24,902 nucleotides of DNA from a virus, in IMG/VR virus record IMGVR_UViG_3300030331_001159, positions 1 to 24,902 of that record, one strand, 5' to 3'. The notes under the pieces are model-generated. The model searched no databases. It was not told where the DNA came from and saw only the letters and a program-made list of their open reading frames with translations. The first letter of the stretch is position 1. Each line of letters starts with the position of its first letter. The position numbers and the translations under genes were made by a program. Below, in pieces: positions 1 through 5,369 of this stretch.

Positions 1-1
1 T

Positions 2-40
2 GACTGGAGATCTTATTATGGTTCTTCTGGTTCATCCTAG
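2..40 (+). CDS. C-terminal tail of an upstream gene (partial)
   Basis: Only the last dozen codons are inside the window. This frame reads DWRSYYGSSGSS followed by TAG at 38-40 and uses codons typical of the rest of the window (TCT, GGT, TAT, AGA). It ends 10 bases before a strong terminator hairpin, the usual place for the end of a highly expressed structural gene such as a major capsid protein; that identity is inferred from position only. The adjacent frame (3-47, ending LLVHPRM then TAA) is also open to the window edge and cannot be excluded, so the reading frame itself is uncertain. Confidence 0.35.
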   Translation, partial: DWRSYYGSSGSS

Positions 41-50
41 AATGTAAATG

Positions 51-86
51 ATAATAGGGGTCAGTAATGGCCCCTATTGTTTTATT
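51..86 (+). terminator. Intrinsic terminator
   Basis: The arms AATAGGGGTC (53-62) and GGCCCCTATT (69-78) pair over 10 bp with a single T-G wobble. The loop is AGTAAT (63-68). A T-rich run, TTTTATT, follows at 80-86. This is a textbook rho-independent terminator placed just after the upstream gene and before the next ribosome-binding site. It probably lowers transcription of the small-gene cassette relative to the upstream gene. Confidence 0.82.
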
Positions 87-98
87 AAGGAATTAATT

Positions 99-380
99 AT
101 GGCAACAAATATAAAAGCAATATTCGCAACATCTACATCTACGATAGATTCGGTTCCCGGTAGACTTAGAGGATACAGTTTAGTAAACGGAATGGCTTCG
201 GCAACTGATATTGTATTAAGAGATGGTGGCGCTGCCGGATCAATTATTATGAAACAGAGACTAATAGCTGGAGGTTCGTCTGATCAGTATATTGAAGATG
301 CGGGTATTCGTTACGAAACAAATTTACACGTAACTATGAATGCAGGAGTTAGTGTAGCCGGTACATTTTTTGTAGGATAG
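99..380 (+). CDS. Small beta-rich phage structural protein (93 aa)
   Basis: The start at ATG 99 is chosen because TTAAGG (85-90) lies 8 bases upstream. An earlier in-frame ATG at 48 would run through the terminator hairpin and lacks a Shine-Dalgarno. The protein is Ser/Thr/Gly-rich and predicted all-beta, with a central LRDGGAAGSI turn and a C-terminal TMNAGVSVAGTFFVG strand. Proteins of this size with an LRDGGxxG segment are common next to head genes in phages and are probably minor virion or decoration proteins, but no function is established from the sequence. It is the first gene after the terminator, and the next gene starts 3 bases after its stop. Confidence 0.7.
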   Translation: MATNIKAIFATSTSTIDSVPGRLRGYSLVNGMASATDIVLRDGGAAGSIIMKQRLIAGGSSDQYIEDAGIRYETNLHVTMNAGVSVAGTFFVG

Positions 381-383
381 CAC

Positions 384-686
384 ATGGCTGTTCGTAAGAA
401 AAAGAAGGGCATGGGCATAAAGTCTAGTGTTAAGTCTGGAAACTTTAGACCGACTAGACAAGGTGCTGGTATGACAGCTAAAGGTGTGGCTGCTTACCGT
501 CGTGCTAATCCTGGTTCTAAACTAAAAACTGCTGTTACAGGTAAAGTCGCAAAAGGTAGCAAAGCTGCCAAAAGAAGAAAGTCATTTTGTGCACGATCTG
601 CGGGTCAAGCCAAAATGCATAATATTAACTGTCGAAAGACACCAAACAAAAGAATTTGTCAAGCAAGAAGGAGATGGAAATGTTAG
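384..686 (+). CDS. Lys/Arg-rich Cys protein, orphan marine phage family (100 aa)
   Basis: About 31 of 100 residues are Lys or Arg. The N-terminus is MAVRKKKKGMGIK. The middle carries GMTAKGVAAYRRANPG, and the C-terminal third has KSFCARSAGQ and ends in RRRWKC, with four Cys in the last 35 residues (KSFC, NINC, RIC, WKC). From memory this KSFCAR...RRxWKC pattern recurs in small proteins of marine phages and belongs near the DUF6321-type group; the domain number was not checked. The Cys spacing could bind a metal. A role in coating or condensing packaged DNA is only a guess from charge and from its position near head genes. A good Shine-Dalgarno for the next gene lies inside its 3' end. Confidence 0.72.
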   Translation: MAVRKKKKGMGIKSSVKSGNFRPTRQGAGMTAKGVAAYRRANPGSKLKTAVTGKVAKGSKAAKRRKSFCARSAGQAKMHNINCRKTPNKRICQARRRWKC

Positions 687-799
687 ACATGAGTATGATA
701 TGGGAAAAAATAAAAGAAAAAGTTAAGTGCACTACGTGTAATAGACACTGGTATATTATAGCAGCTGTAGCGGTAGTCGCTTGGTGTTGGATTTGGTAA
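680..799 (+). CDS. CxxC membrane microprotein (39 aa)
   Basis: This short gene overlaps the previous one (ATG 680, previous stop 684-686) and is preceded by a strong AAGGAGA at 668-674. It encodes an amphipathic charged N-terminus (WEKIKEKVK), a CTTC motif at residues 17-20, and a single C-terminal hydrophobic segment (about residues 24-39, WYIIAAVAVVAWCWIW) that runs to the stop. It ends 1 base before the ATG of the next small membrane protein, so the two are probably translated together. Similar tiny single-span proteins occur in marine phages. A role in lysis is possible but unproven. Confidence 0.7.
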   Translation: MLDMSMIWEKIKEKVKCTTCNRHWYIIAAVAVVAWCWIW

Positions 800-800
800 C

Positions 801-1022
801 ATGACCAACAAAGAATTAACTGATATTAAACTTGAATTGACTAGACACATAGAACGTGAGCAACAATTGCGTGAAGATGTGTCTGAGTTAAAAACAGATA
901 TGGGTTGTGTTAAACGATCTATCTTTCAAGTTAAATGGTTAGTTATAGGAGCTGTGTGTGCCACTGTTGTTATGCAATCAGGGGCATCAACAGTTATTGC
1001 AAAGATATTAGTAGGTATTTAA
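801..1022 (+). CDS. Coiled-coil plus single membrane span protein, XhlA/holin-like (73 aa)
   Basis: Residues 1-40 form a charged heptad-like helix (ELTDIKLELTRHIEREQQL) and residues about 45-70 a hydrophobic span (WLVIGAVCATVVMQSG). This layout, a short coiled coil followed by one C-terminal transmembrane helix, is that of the XhlA/BhlA haemolysin-like phage lysis accessory proteins. It suggests a holin or holin partner. No endolysin is visible in the window to support a lysis cassette. The gene starts 1 base after the stop of the CxxC membrane microprotein and its TAA is almost contiguous with the next GTG start, so it is part of the coupled small-gene chain. Confidence 0.62.
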   Translation: MTNKELTDIKLELTRHIEREQQLREDVSELKTDMGCVKRSIFQVKWLVIGAVCATVVMQSGASTVIAKILVGI

Positions 1023-1023
1023 T

Positions 1024-1179
1024 GTGGCAATAAGTCGTGCTAATATAAAACAACAGGTAACGAAAGGACCACAAAAGAAAAAGTGGACCAGAAAGTACAA
1101 AAAGTCTATTAACTGTAAAAACCCAAAAGGTTTTTCACAACGAGCACATTGTGCTGGTAGAAAGAAAAGAGGTAGATAA
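1024..1179 (+). CDS. Basic two-Cys microprotein (51 aa, GTG start)
   Basis: Read from GTG 1024 directly after the previous TAA (1020-1022), it encodes MAISRANIKQQVTKG, a KKKWTRKYKK basic stretch, then INCKNPKGFSQRAHCAGRKK and a short basic tail. The last block, C-x11-C within a Lys/Arg-rich context, is one I recall as strongly conserved in small marine phage proteins, which supports the reading despite the short length and non-ATG start. The stop TAA overlaps the next ATG (TAATG). Metal binding through the two Cys and one His is conceivable. No function is known. Confidence 0.72.
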   Translation: MAISRANIKQQVTKGPQKKKWTRKYKKSINCKNPKGFSQRAHCAGRKKRGR

Positions 1180-1304
1180 TGCAAGTAACAAAAAACGTAA
1201 TAAGGTTTAATAAGTTAATGATAAAGATTCCACAAGATACAAAAAGAGTGTGGGATTTATCAGAGAATCGATGGGGGTATAAATATGACAAAGTTATGTC
1301 CTAG
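1179..1304 (+). CDS. Microprotein of unknown function (41 aa)
   Basis: The ATG at 1179 overlaps the upstream stop (TAATG). The product reads MQVTKNVIRFNKLMIKIPQD, then a segment containing KRVWDLSENRWGY, and ends at TAG 1302-1304, about 20 bases inside the following gene. The aromatic and basic make-up, the coupled start and the fully used space between neighbours argue that it is real. There is no recognisable domain. It could be a leader that couples translation of the next gene, whose start lies inside it. Confidence 0.5.
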   Translation: MQVTKNVIRFNKLMIKIPQDTKRVWDLSENRWGYKYDKVMS

Positions 1305-1539
1305 AGGTAAAGCTGCTGCCAAACGTAAGTTCGCAGTCTATCCAAGTGCTTATGCAAATGCCTATGCATCAAAGATTTGTGCGGGTAAAATAAAAGATCC
1401 TAGTGGTAAAAAGAGAAAAGATTTTAAAGGACCAAAGCCTAGAAAAGCTGGAGGAGGCACTATTAAATTAAACGGTGGTGGAAAGGTTGCTCGTGGTTGT
1501 GGTATAGTAAAAAGAAAGAAGAAAACTAAATACAGATAA
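1285..1539 (+). CDS. Lys-rich Cys protein with GGGK motif, orphan family (84 aa)
   Basis: The start ATG 1285 follows GGGGG at 1272-1276. The N-terminal half reads LCPRGKAAAKRKFAVYPSAY and continues into a second Ala/Tyr-rich stretch ending KICAGKIKDP. From memory this is a widespread small marine phage family. The C-terminal half is Lys/Gly-rich with AGGGTIKLNGGGKVARGCG, so it also contains the GG-K motif seen in several other proteins of this window. There are three Cys in total (residue 5, one in KIC, one in RGC). The function is unknown; packaging with the genome or a scaffold role is speculation. Confidence 0.75.
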   Translation: MTKLCPRGKAAAKRKFAVYPSAYANAYASKICAGKIKDPSGKKRKDFKGPKPRKAGGGTIKLNGGGKVARGCGIVKRKKKTKYR

Positions 1540-1540
1540 C

Positions 1541-1639
1541 ATGACTAAAAAAAACTATTATACACAAAGAGAATGGGACAGAGTTGTTGGTTATGGAAAA
1601 GTTCCAAAAGAATATAAGTTAAAAAAACATCATGGCTAA
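1541..1639 (+). CDS. Microprotein (32 aa), translationally coupled
   Basis: It begins 1 base after the preceding stop and encodes MTKKNYYTQREWDRVVGYGK followed by VPKEYKLKKHHG. Its last 8 bases overlap the start of the next gene in another frame. The YTxxEWxxVVGxGKVP pattern looks like small basic phage proteins I have seen, and the gene exactly fills an otherwise unexplained 92-base gap. There is no identifiable domain, and short length limits certainty. Confidence 0.55.
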   Translation: MTKKNYYTQREWDRVVGYGKVPKEYKLKKHHG

Positions 1640-1907
1640 AAAAGGTTTAAAAACATGGTTCAAAGAAAACTGGGTAGATATATCTACAGGTAAAAAGTGT
1701 GGCCGTAAATCAGCTAAATCATCAAAAAGAAAGTATCCAGTCTGTCGTCCAAAGGCAGTAGCTGATAGAATGACAGCAGGTCAGAAAGCTGCGGCTGTTA
1801 GAAGAAAAAGAGCCAAGACTAACGTAGGTCCAAAGCCTACATCTATTCGTTATCCTATTAGTGCGAGTGGACGTAAACAGAAGGTTAAAACTAAACGAAG
1901 GAGATAG
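1632..1907 (+). CDS. Highly basic two-Cys protein, DUF6321-like (91 aa)
   Basis: 31 of 91 residues are Lys or Arg. The N-terminal half reads LKTWFKENWVDIST, then GKKCGRKSA and KRKYPVCRPKA (two Cys), followed by MTAGQKAAAVRRKRAK. From memory, WFKxNWVDI with CGR and KYPxCxP is the signature of a small family common in algal viruses and marine phages, near DUF6321; this was not checked by search. A compact Cys-based fold that binds nucleic acid would fit the charge. The extreme C-terminus is a run of basic residues. The 3' end provides the Shine-Dalgarno (1898-1904) for the next gene. Confidence 0.75.
   Translation: MAKKGLKTWFKENWVDISTGKKCGRKSAKSSKRKYPVCRPKAVADRMTAGQKAAAVRRKRAKTNVGPKPTSIRYPISASGRKQKVKTKRRR
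1898..1904 (+). promoter_or_regulatory. Strong ribosome-binding site
   Basis: AAGGAGA, 9 bases before ATG 1914. It is the best Shine-Dalgarno in the first 2 kb and fixes that start. Confidence 0.75.
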
Positions 1908-1913
1908 ACGACG

Positions 1914-2372
1914 ATGATTGATCCATTGACAGCTTTTGCAGCATTAAAAACTGCAAGTTCGGCTATATCCTCTGCCGTAAAAGCTGGTAGAGATTTAGGA
2001 TCTCTCGTTGGTCCTATCACAAAACTAGCAAAAGCAGAAGCTGATTTAAGCTTTGCAGCAGAAAAGAAGGGTGGTATACTTGGGAAATTGACGGGAGCTG
2101 AGCAGACAGCAATTGAAGCTCACTTTCGGAAAGAGGAGGCCAAACGTATTCGTGATGAAATGCGTGAATTGTTTTTATTGTTTGGCTCTCCTGGACAGTG
2201 GGAAAGACTACAAGGTGAAATTGCTAACGAAAGATCTCGTCGAAAGAAAGCTCTTGAAGAATTAGCAGCAAAGAAACGTCGACTCAAAAATACAATTATT
2301 ATAACTGTATCTATTGTGGCGGCGGTGATAATATTAACATTTGAAATCATGTACTTAAAAGGAGCACTATAA
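1914..2372 (+). CDS. Helical phage protein with C-terminal membrane anchor (152 aa)
   Basis: The start is well set by AAGGAGA at 1898-1904, 9 bases upstream. The N-terminus, MIDPLTAFAALKTA with an Ala/Ser-rich helix, is one I associate with a common phage virion-associated family. The middle is strongly helical and charged, with GSPGQWERLQGEIANERS then a Lys/Arg/Glu coiled coil. Residues about 126-150 form a single hydrophobic helix (IIITVSIVAAVIILTFEIMY). A C-terminal span is not obvious in the family members I recall, so this one may sit in the host membrane. Possible roles include a lysis or superinfection factor, or a virion protein; none is proven. Confidence 0.68.
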   Translation: MIDPLTAFAALKTASSAISSAVKAGRDLGSLVGPITKLAKAEADLSFAAEKKGGILGKLTGAEQTAIEAHFRKEEAKRIRDEMRELFLLFGSPGQWERLQGEIANERSRRKKALEELAAKKRRLKNTIIITVSIVAAVIILTFEIMYLKGAL

Positions 2373-2373
2373 A

Positions 2374-3006
2374 ATGGTAATGATAAAAAACAGAAAGACA
2401 GTGAAGGGTAAGTTAGGTAGCACTAGACCAAAAGATACCGACTTTGCTGGTATAGCAAGAAAACAAAGTAGAAAGAAAAAGACTACAACTAAAAGTAATA
2501 GACCTACTGATGCTAGAACTAAAGCTCTTAGAACAGCTTTAAAAGAGAAACAGAAACTAGCGGGTAAAGGATTAGGTCAAGCTGGTCAAGCATTCTTAGG
2601 AGGATCTGCAAAACAGACACCAGTTTCTCCAAAGAAAAAACCAACAGGTAGGCCTGGTGGAAAGATGAGTAGGCCTGCTGCTAAATCACCACCTAAACGA
2701 AGACGTGGCTTTGGTTTTACATCCAGAACAGGACCAATTAAATTAAAACCAAGATTTGCTGGTGGTGGTAAGACTTCTAAATATCGCATGGCCGGAGGAG
2801 GTAAGACTTCTAAATACCGTATGGCCGGTGGTGGGAAGACCTCCAAGTATCGTATGGCTGGGGGTGGAAAGACTTCTAAATATCGTATGGCTGGGGGTGG
2901 TAAAACATCTAAGTACAGAATGAAGGGTGGAGGTAAGACATCTAAGTATATGGCTAAAGGTGGTAAAACTTCCAAGTACATGAGACGAGGCGGCAAGGTT
3001 AAGTAG
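2374..3006 (+). CDS. Basic protein with C-terminal GGKTSKY repeats (210 aa)
   Basis: The start ATG 2374 follows AAAAGGAG (2357-2364). Residues 1-128 are disordered-looking and Lys/Arg/Pro-rich (KQSRKKKTTTKSNRP; KSPPKRRRGFGF). From residue 129 come five exact copies of an 11-residue unit, AGGGKTSKYRM, then two 10-residue variants (KGGGKTSKYM, AKGGKTSKYM) and a tail RRGGKVK. The heptapeptide GGKTSKY is kept in all seven. Low-complexity basic GGK-repeat proteins are seen in marine phages, but their role is unknown; DNA binding, RNA binding or a docking scaffold are all possible. The stop TAG overlaps the GTG start of the next gene (TAGTG). Confidence 0.78.
   Translation: MVMIKNRKTVKGKLGSTRPKDTDFAGIARKQSRKKKTTTKSNRPTDARTKALRTALKEKQKLAGKGLGQAGQAFLGGSAKQTPVSPKKKPTGRPGGKMSRPAAKSPPKRRRGFGFTSRTGPIKLKPRFAGGGKTSKYRMAGGGKTSKYRMAGGGKTSKYRMAGGGKTSKYRMAGGGKTSKYRMKGGGKTSKYMAKGGKTSKYMRRGGKVK
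2758..2982 (+). repeat. Tandem 33-bp (then 30-bp) coding repeats
   Basis: Seven in-frame units: five of 33 bp (2758-2922) and two of 30 bp (2923-2952, 2953-2982). The protein unit is invariant in the first five, but the DNA differs at many third positions (Gly as GGT/GGA/GGG, Thr as ACT/ACC/ACA, Lys as AAA/AAG, Arg as CGC/CGT/AGA). The array is therefore old and kept by selection on the protein rather than freshly duplicated. Confidence 0.9.
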
Positions 3007-3680
3007 TGGCATATACAATTTCTAACATCCCACACTTTAAGTGTTGGGTGAGGAAAGAGTTCACACATAACCACGAGAAATACCAAGGAGAGTTTCTCCA
3101 TGCTTTGGCTTTTGCAGTGTGCACTATCCCAGACCGTTGTTTAAGTTTTCAAGTTGTGTTTACAGGATGTGGCGAAGATCACCCTAATCCTCACGGTGGA
3201 GCTATGTGGGCACGTATACCAATAACGTCTTTAGTGGGGGACACACCGTTTGATGAATGGCCACCAAACATACAGACTCATTTAGCCCAACCATGGGATT
3301 GCTCCAGTCGTAATCATGCCATCATCAGAATGGACAGAATTAGTTCAAGTCCGTGGTTGTGTAAGATAGCAGGTGAGTTCTATAATGGTAAGTATATGTT
3401 TACGGTTGACTATACCGACAGTTATATATCAGATGATCCAGCACAACATAAACAATCACATGTGTTGGAATTGACATCGGGTCCGTATAAAGGTTGTATA
3501 GTGGCATTACCAAACAATCGTGTACGTGTAACCAACCCTGCGCTATGGGCAGTTGGAGAAGGACCACCAGACTTTGTGCCGTCACAGTGGGAACACTCCG
3601 CAGAACAACACGATAGTTATATGGACTGGGAAACAACATTTGATAACCTATATGAATGGGGAAAGGATAAGAAAAAATGA
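3006..3680 (+). CDS. Conserved orphan marine phage protein (224 aa)
   Basis: It starts at GTG 3006, overlapping the upstream TAG (TAGTG), and reads MAYTISNIPHFKCWVRKEFT. It is rich in Trp, His, Cys and Pro. Notable segments are NPHGGAMWARIPITSLVGDT, QPWDCSSRNHAI, WLCKIAGEFYNGKY, FTVDYTDSYISDDPAQHKQS and GCIVALPNNRVRVTNPALW. From memory this protein is very well conserved in uncultured marine phages while having no assigned function. The many conserved His/Cys/Asp positions could suggest an enzyme or metal-binding protein, but no known catalytic motif is recognised. Its GC (about 46% over 3061-3360, hand-counted) is higher than flanking genes. It overlaps the next gene by ATGA. Confidence 0.8.
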   Translation: MAYTISNIPHFKCWVRKEFTHNHEKYQGEFLHALAFAVCTIPDRCLSFQVVFTGCGEDHPNPHGGAMWARIPITSLVGDTPFDEWPPNIQTHLAQPWDCSSRNHAIIRMDRISSSPWLCKIAGEFYNGKYMFTVDYTDSYISDDPAQHKQSHVLELTSGPYKGCIVALPNNRVRVTNPALWAVGEGPPDFVPSQWEHSAEQHDSYMDWETTFDNLYEWGKDKKK

Positions 3681-3835
3681 AATTAACAGATCTTAGTGGA
3701 GATGGAAAAGTAACTCAAAAGGACAAACTTATTGGTGCCGGTGTTTTGGACAAGGACGGTAATAAAGTTAAGAAAAAGTTTTTTAATGGTGGTAAAGTAC
3801 ATGCATCATTTGGAACTGACTTCGACGATAGGTAA
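3677..3835 (+). CDS. EF-hand/dockerin-like microprotein with GGKV motif (52 aa)
   Basis: The ATG overlaps the upstream TGA (ATGA). Residues 5-16, DLSGDGKVTQKD, match the 12-residue EF-hand/dockerin calcium loop at positions 1, 3, 5, 6, 8, 9 and 12 (D, S, D, G, V, T, D). The next segment reads KLIGAGVLDKDGNKVKKKFF, followed by NGGKV and a short acidic end. A single loop is unusual, so binding might need a dimer. The GGKV motif recurs in the larger virion-associated proteins downstream. I recall similar DGKVTxxDxLIGxGV microproteins in marine phages. Function unknown. Confidence 0.72.
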   Translation: MKLTDLSGDGKVTQKDKLIGAGVLDKDGNKVKKKFFNGGKVHASFGTDFDDR

Positions 3836-3840
3836 ATATT

Positions 3841-3951
3841 ATGGATAATAAAAAAGTACGTAAAATTATTAGTGGTTTAAAAAAAGCATCAAAGCTACAT
3901 GCTTCTCAGGCTAAACAACTTGAGGGCATGTTAAAACAAAAGAAGAAATAG
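3841..3951 (+). CDS. Basic helical microprotein (36 aa)
   Basis: This 36-codon gene fits exactly between the EF-hand-like microprotein and the first adaptor, whose ATG follows its TAG directly. It encodes MDNKKVRKIISGLKKASKLH then ASQAKQLEGMLKQKKK, which is one amphipathic basic helix. I recall the pattern KIIxGLKxASxxHAxQAxxLE in small proteins at this point of related phage genomes, which supports it as real. It may be a small assembly or scaffold factor for the head-tail connector; this is inferred from position only. Confidence 0.68.
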   Translation: MDNKKVRKIISGLKKASKLHASQAKQLEGMLKQKKK

Positions 3952-4644
3952 ATGGCAACTTCAGGTACAACAACATTCAATCTCGATATAGCTGATGTAA
4001 TTGAAGAAGCCATGGCTATGTTAGGTGGTGAGCAAACTCTAGGGTTTGAACCGTTAGAGGCACGTCGCACACTTAACCTTCTTCTTATCGATTGGATGAA
4101 CCGTGGTATATTACTTTGGAAACAAAACTTAGCCACATTGGATATAACAAGTGGCACAGCTGAATATACATTACCAACTTCACTTATAGATATAACTGAA
4201 TTAGTTCACAGAACAGTCAGTGGTTCAACAACCACAGACTTAGCTTTAGAACGTATTACTATGGAAGCTTATCAAAGAATTACAAACAAGACACAAACGG
4301 GTAGACCAACACAGTATGCTATCAATAGATTAAGAGATGCAGCTGAATTATATTTATGGCCTACACCTGATACCACAACTTCAAGTGGCACACCTATATT
4401 ATCATATTTCAGCTTTAACAGAGTTGAAGATATAACAAAGTCCGATCAAGATCCTGATGTTCCTTTTAGATTCTTACCATGTTTAGCTACCGGCTTAGCT
4501 TATAAAATGTCTATCAAAAGACCAGGCATTACATCCGAAAGAGCCAGTATGTTAAAACAAATGTACGAAGAAGAATTAACATCAGCAATGTATGCAGATA
4601 AAGAAAGAGCTAGTCTTTTGATTAAGCCATCGTTTAGGTTATAA
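3952..4644 (+). CDS. Head-tail adaptor-like protein, P22 gp4/T7 gp11 type (230 aa)
   Basis: The protein starts with an alpha-helical bundle region (DVIEEAMAMLGGEQTLGFEP, EARRTLNLLLIDWMNRGILL). A beta-rich insert follows (TSGTAEYTLPTSLIDITEL, LYLWPTPDT), then a C-terminal helical pair (PFRFLPCLATGLAYKMSIKR, MLKQMYEEELTSAM). This helix-bundle, beta-insert, helix order and the length are those of podovirus adaptor rings that sit under the portal (P22 gp4, T7 gp11 tail tubular A). The role would be joining the portal to the tail nozzle. The assignment is by architecture and by the nearby second adaptor and nozzle genes. Its TAA overlaps the next ATG. Confidence 0.68.
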   Translation: MATSGTTTFNLDIADVIEEAMAMLGGEQTLGFEPLEARRTLNLLLIDWMNRGILLWKQNLATLDITSGTAEYTLPTSLIDITELVHRTVSGSTTTDLALERITMEAYQRITNKTQTGRPTQYAINRLRDAAELYLWPTPDTTTSSGTPILSYFSFNRVEDITKSDQDPDVPFRFLPCLATGLAYKMSIKRPGITSERASMLKQMYEEELTSAMYADKERASLLIKPSFRL

Positions 4645-4913
4645 TGGCAAAAGGTAAGTATGCATACTTTATCTGCGACCGATCAGGGTTTAGATTTAAA
4701 TACTCTGAGAGAGTCAAAGAGCCGACGGGGTTGGTTGTTGGAGCTTCGGAAACGGATGGTCGATATAATATATTAGATCACCCGCAGAACAAAACTCCAA
4801 GAATTAATGACGATGAAAACTTGAGGGATGCACGTCCGGAAGTCGTACTAGCTACAACTGGCGATGCTGGATGGAGTCCCGATGATTCAACATTTACAAA
4901 GAGAGGTAACTAA
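4644..4913 (+). CDS. Small ICDRSGF-motif phage protein (89 aa)
   Basis: Coupled to the adaptor by TAATG. The N-terminus carries YFICDRSGFRFKYSERVKEP and a later SETDGRYNILDHPQNKTPR stretch, then an acidic Pro-containing tail. From memory, ICDRSGxRF...SETDG is a short conserved phage family found in connector regions, often with the Cys-Asp-Arg-Ser-Gly segment intact. It is probably a virion or assembly protein, but its role is not known. It has no transmembrane segment, signal or catalytic motif. Confidence 0.7.
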   Translation: MAKGKYAYFICDRSGFRFKYSERVKEPTGLVVGASETDGRYNILDHPQNKTPRINDDENLRDARPEVVLATTGDAGWSPDDSTFTKRGN

Positions 4914-4915
4914 AA

Positions 4916-5353
4916 ATGGCCATAACACAAGCTGTATGTAATTCCTTTAAGTCAGAAGTTTTACAAGAAGGGCATCAGATTAAAACTGATACCTTAAAGA
5001 TAGCTTTATTCACAAGTGCGGCTTCTTTGTCTGCGGGTACGGCTGCGTACTCAACGTCTAATGAAGTTGTATCAAGTGGTGGGTATGCTCCTGGGGGTGG
5101 TACACTAACTGGTGTAACTATATCGCTCGGCGCAACATCTGCTGCTGGTGGAACAGCAATTATTGATTTTGCTGATATATCTTTTACGAGTACAACATTC
5201 TCAGCTAGAGGAGCACTAATATATAATTCATCTAATAGTAATAAAGCTATTGCTGTTTTAGACTTTGGGTCTGATAAAGTGTCGACTAACGGTACATTTA
5301 CAATTTCATTCCCAGCTGCTGCTGCATCGACTGCTATTATCACACTTTCATAG
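4916..5353 (+). CDS. Ser/Thr/Ala-rich phage structural protein (145 aa)
   Basis: The N-terminus reads VCNSFKSEVLQEGHQIKTDT then LKIALFTSAA, followed by SNEVVSSGGYAPGGGTLTGV and several beta strands (TAIIDFADISFTSTTFSARG, LDFGSDKVSTNGTFTISF). This is the recognisable NSFKxELLxGxH...D(T)LKIALYTS family, found widely in tailed-phage structural operons. The proteins are predicted to be a beta-sandwich. It probably decorates the tail or connector, but no member has an assigned role that I can cite. It lies 2 bases after the previous gene. Confidence 0.7.
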   Translation: MAITQAVCNSFKSEVLQEGHQIKTDTLKIALFTSAASLSAGTAAYSTSNEVVSSGGYAPGGGTLTGVTISLGATSAAGGTAIIDFADISFTSTTFSARGALIYNSSNSNKAIAVLDFGSDKVSTNGTFTISFPAAAASTAIITLS

Positions 5354-5369
5354 TCGAGGTTAATCGTCT

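Noticed and set aside
48-98. Extended N-terminus of the first small gene from ATG 48
   Set aside because: It would translate through the terminator hairpin and has no Shine-Dalgarno, whereas ATG 99 has TTAAGG at proper spacing.
2758-2982. CRISPR-like or regulatory DNA repeat
   Set aside because: The units are contiguous coding repeats without spacers, and the DNA varies at synonymous sites while the protein is constant.
2586-3101. Long minus-strand open frame (171 aa) opposite the GGKTSKY repeats
   Set aside because: It is a mirror of the repeat codons, Pro/Leu-repetitive, has no ribosome-binding site, and opposes a well-supported gene.
4975-5343. Minus-strand open frame (122 aa)
   Set aside because: Antisense shadow of a Ser/Thr/Ala-rich gene; hydrophobic composition is as expected from reverse-complemented codons and it has no start signals.
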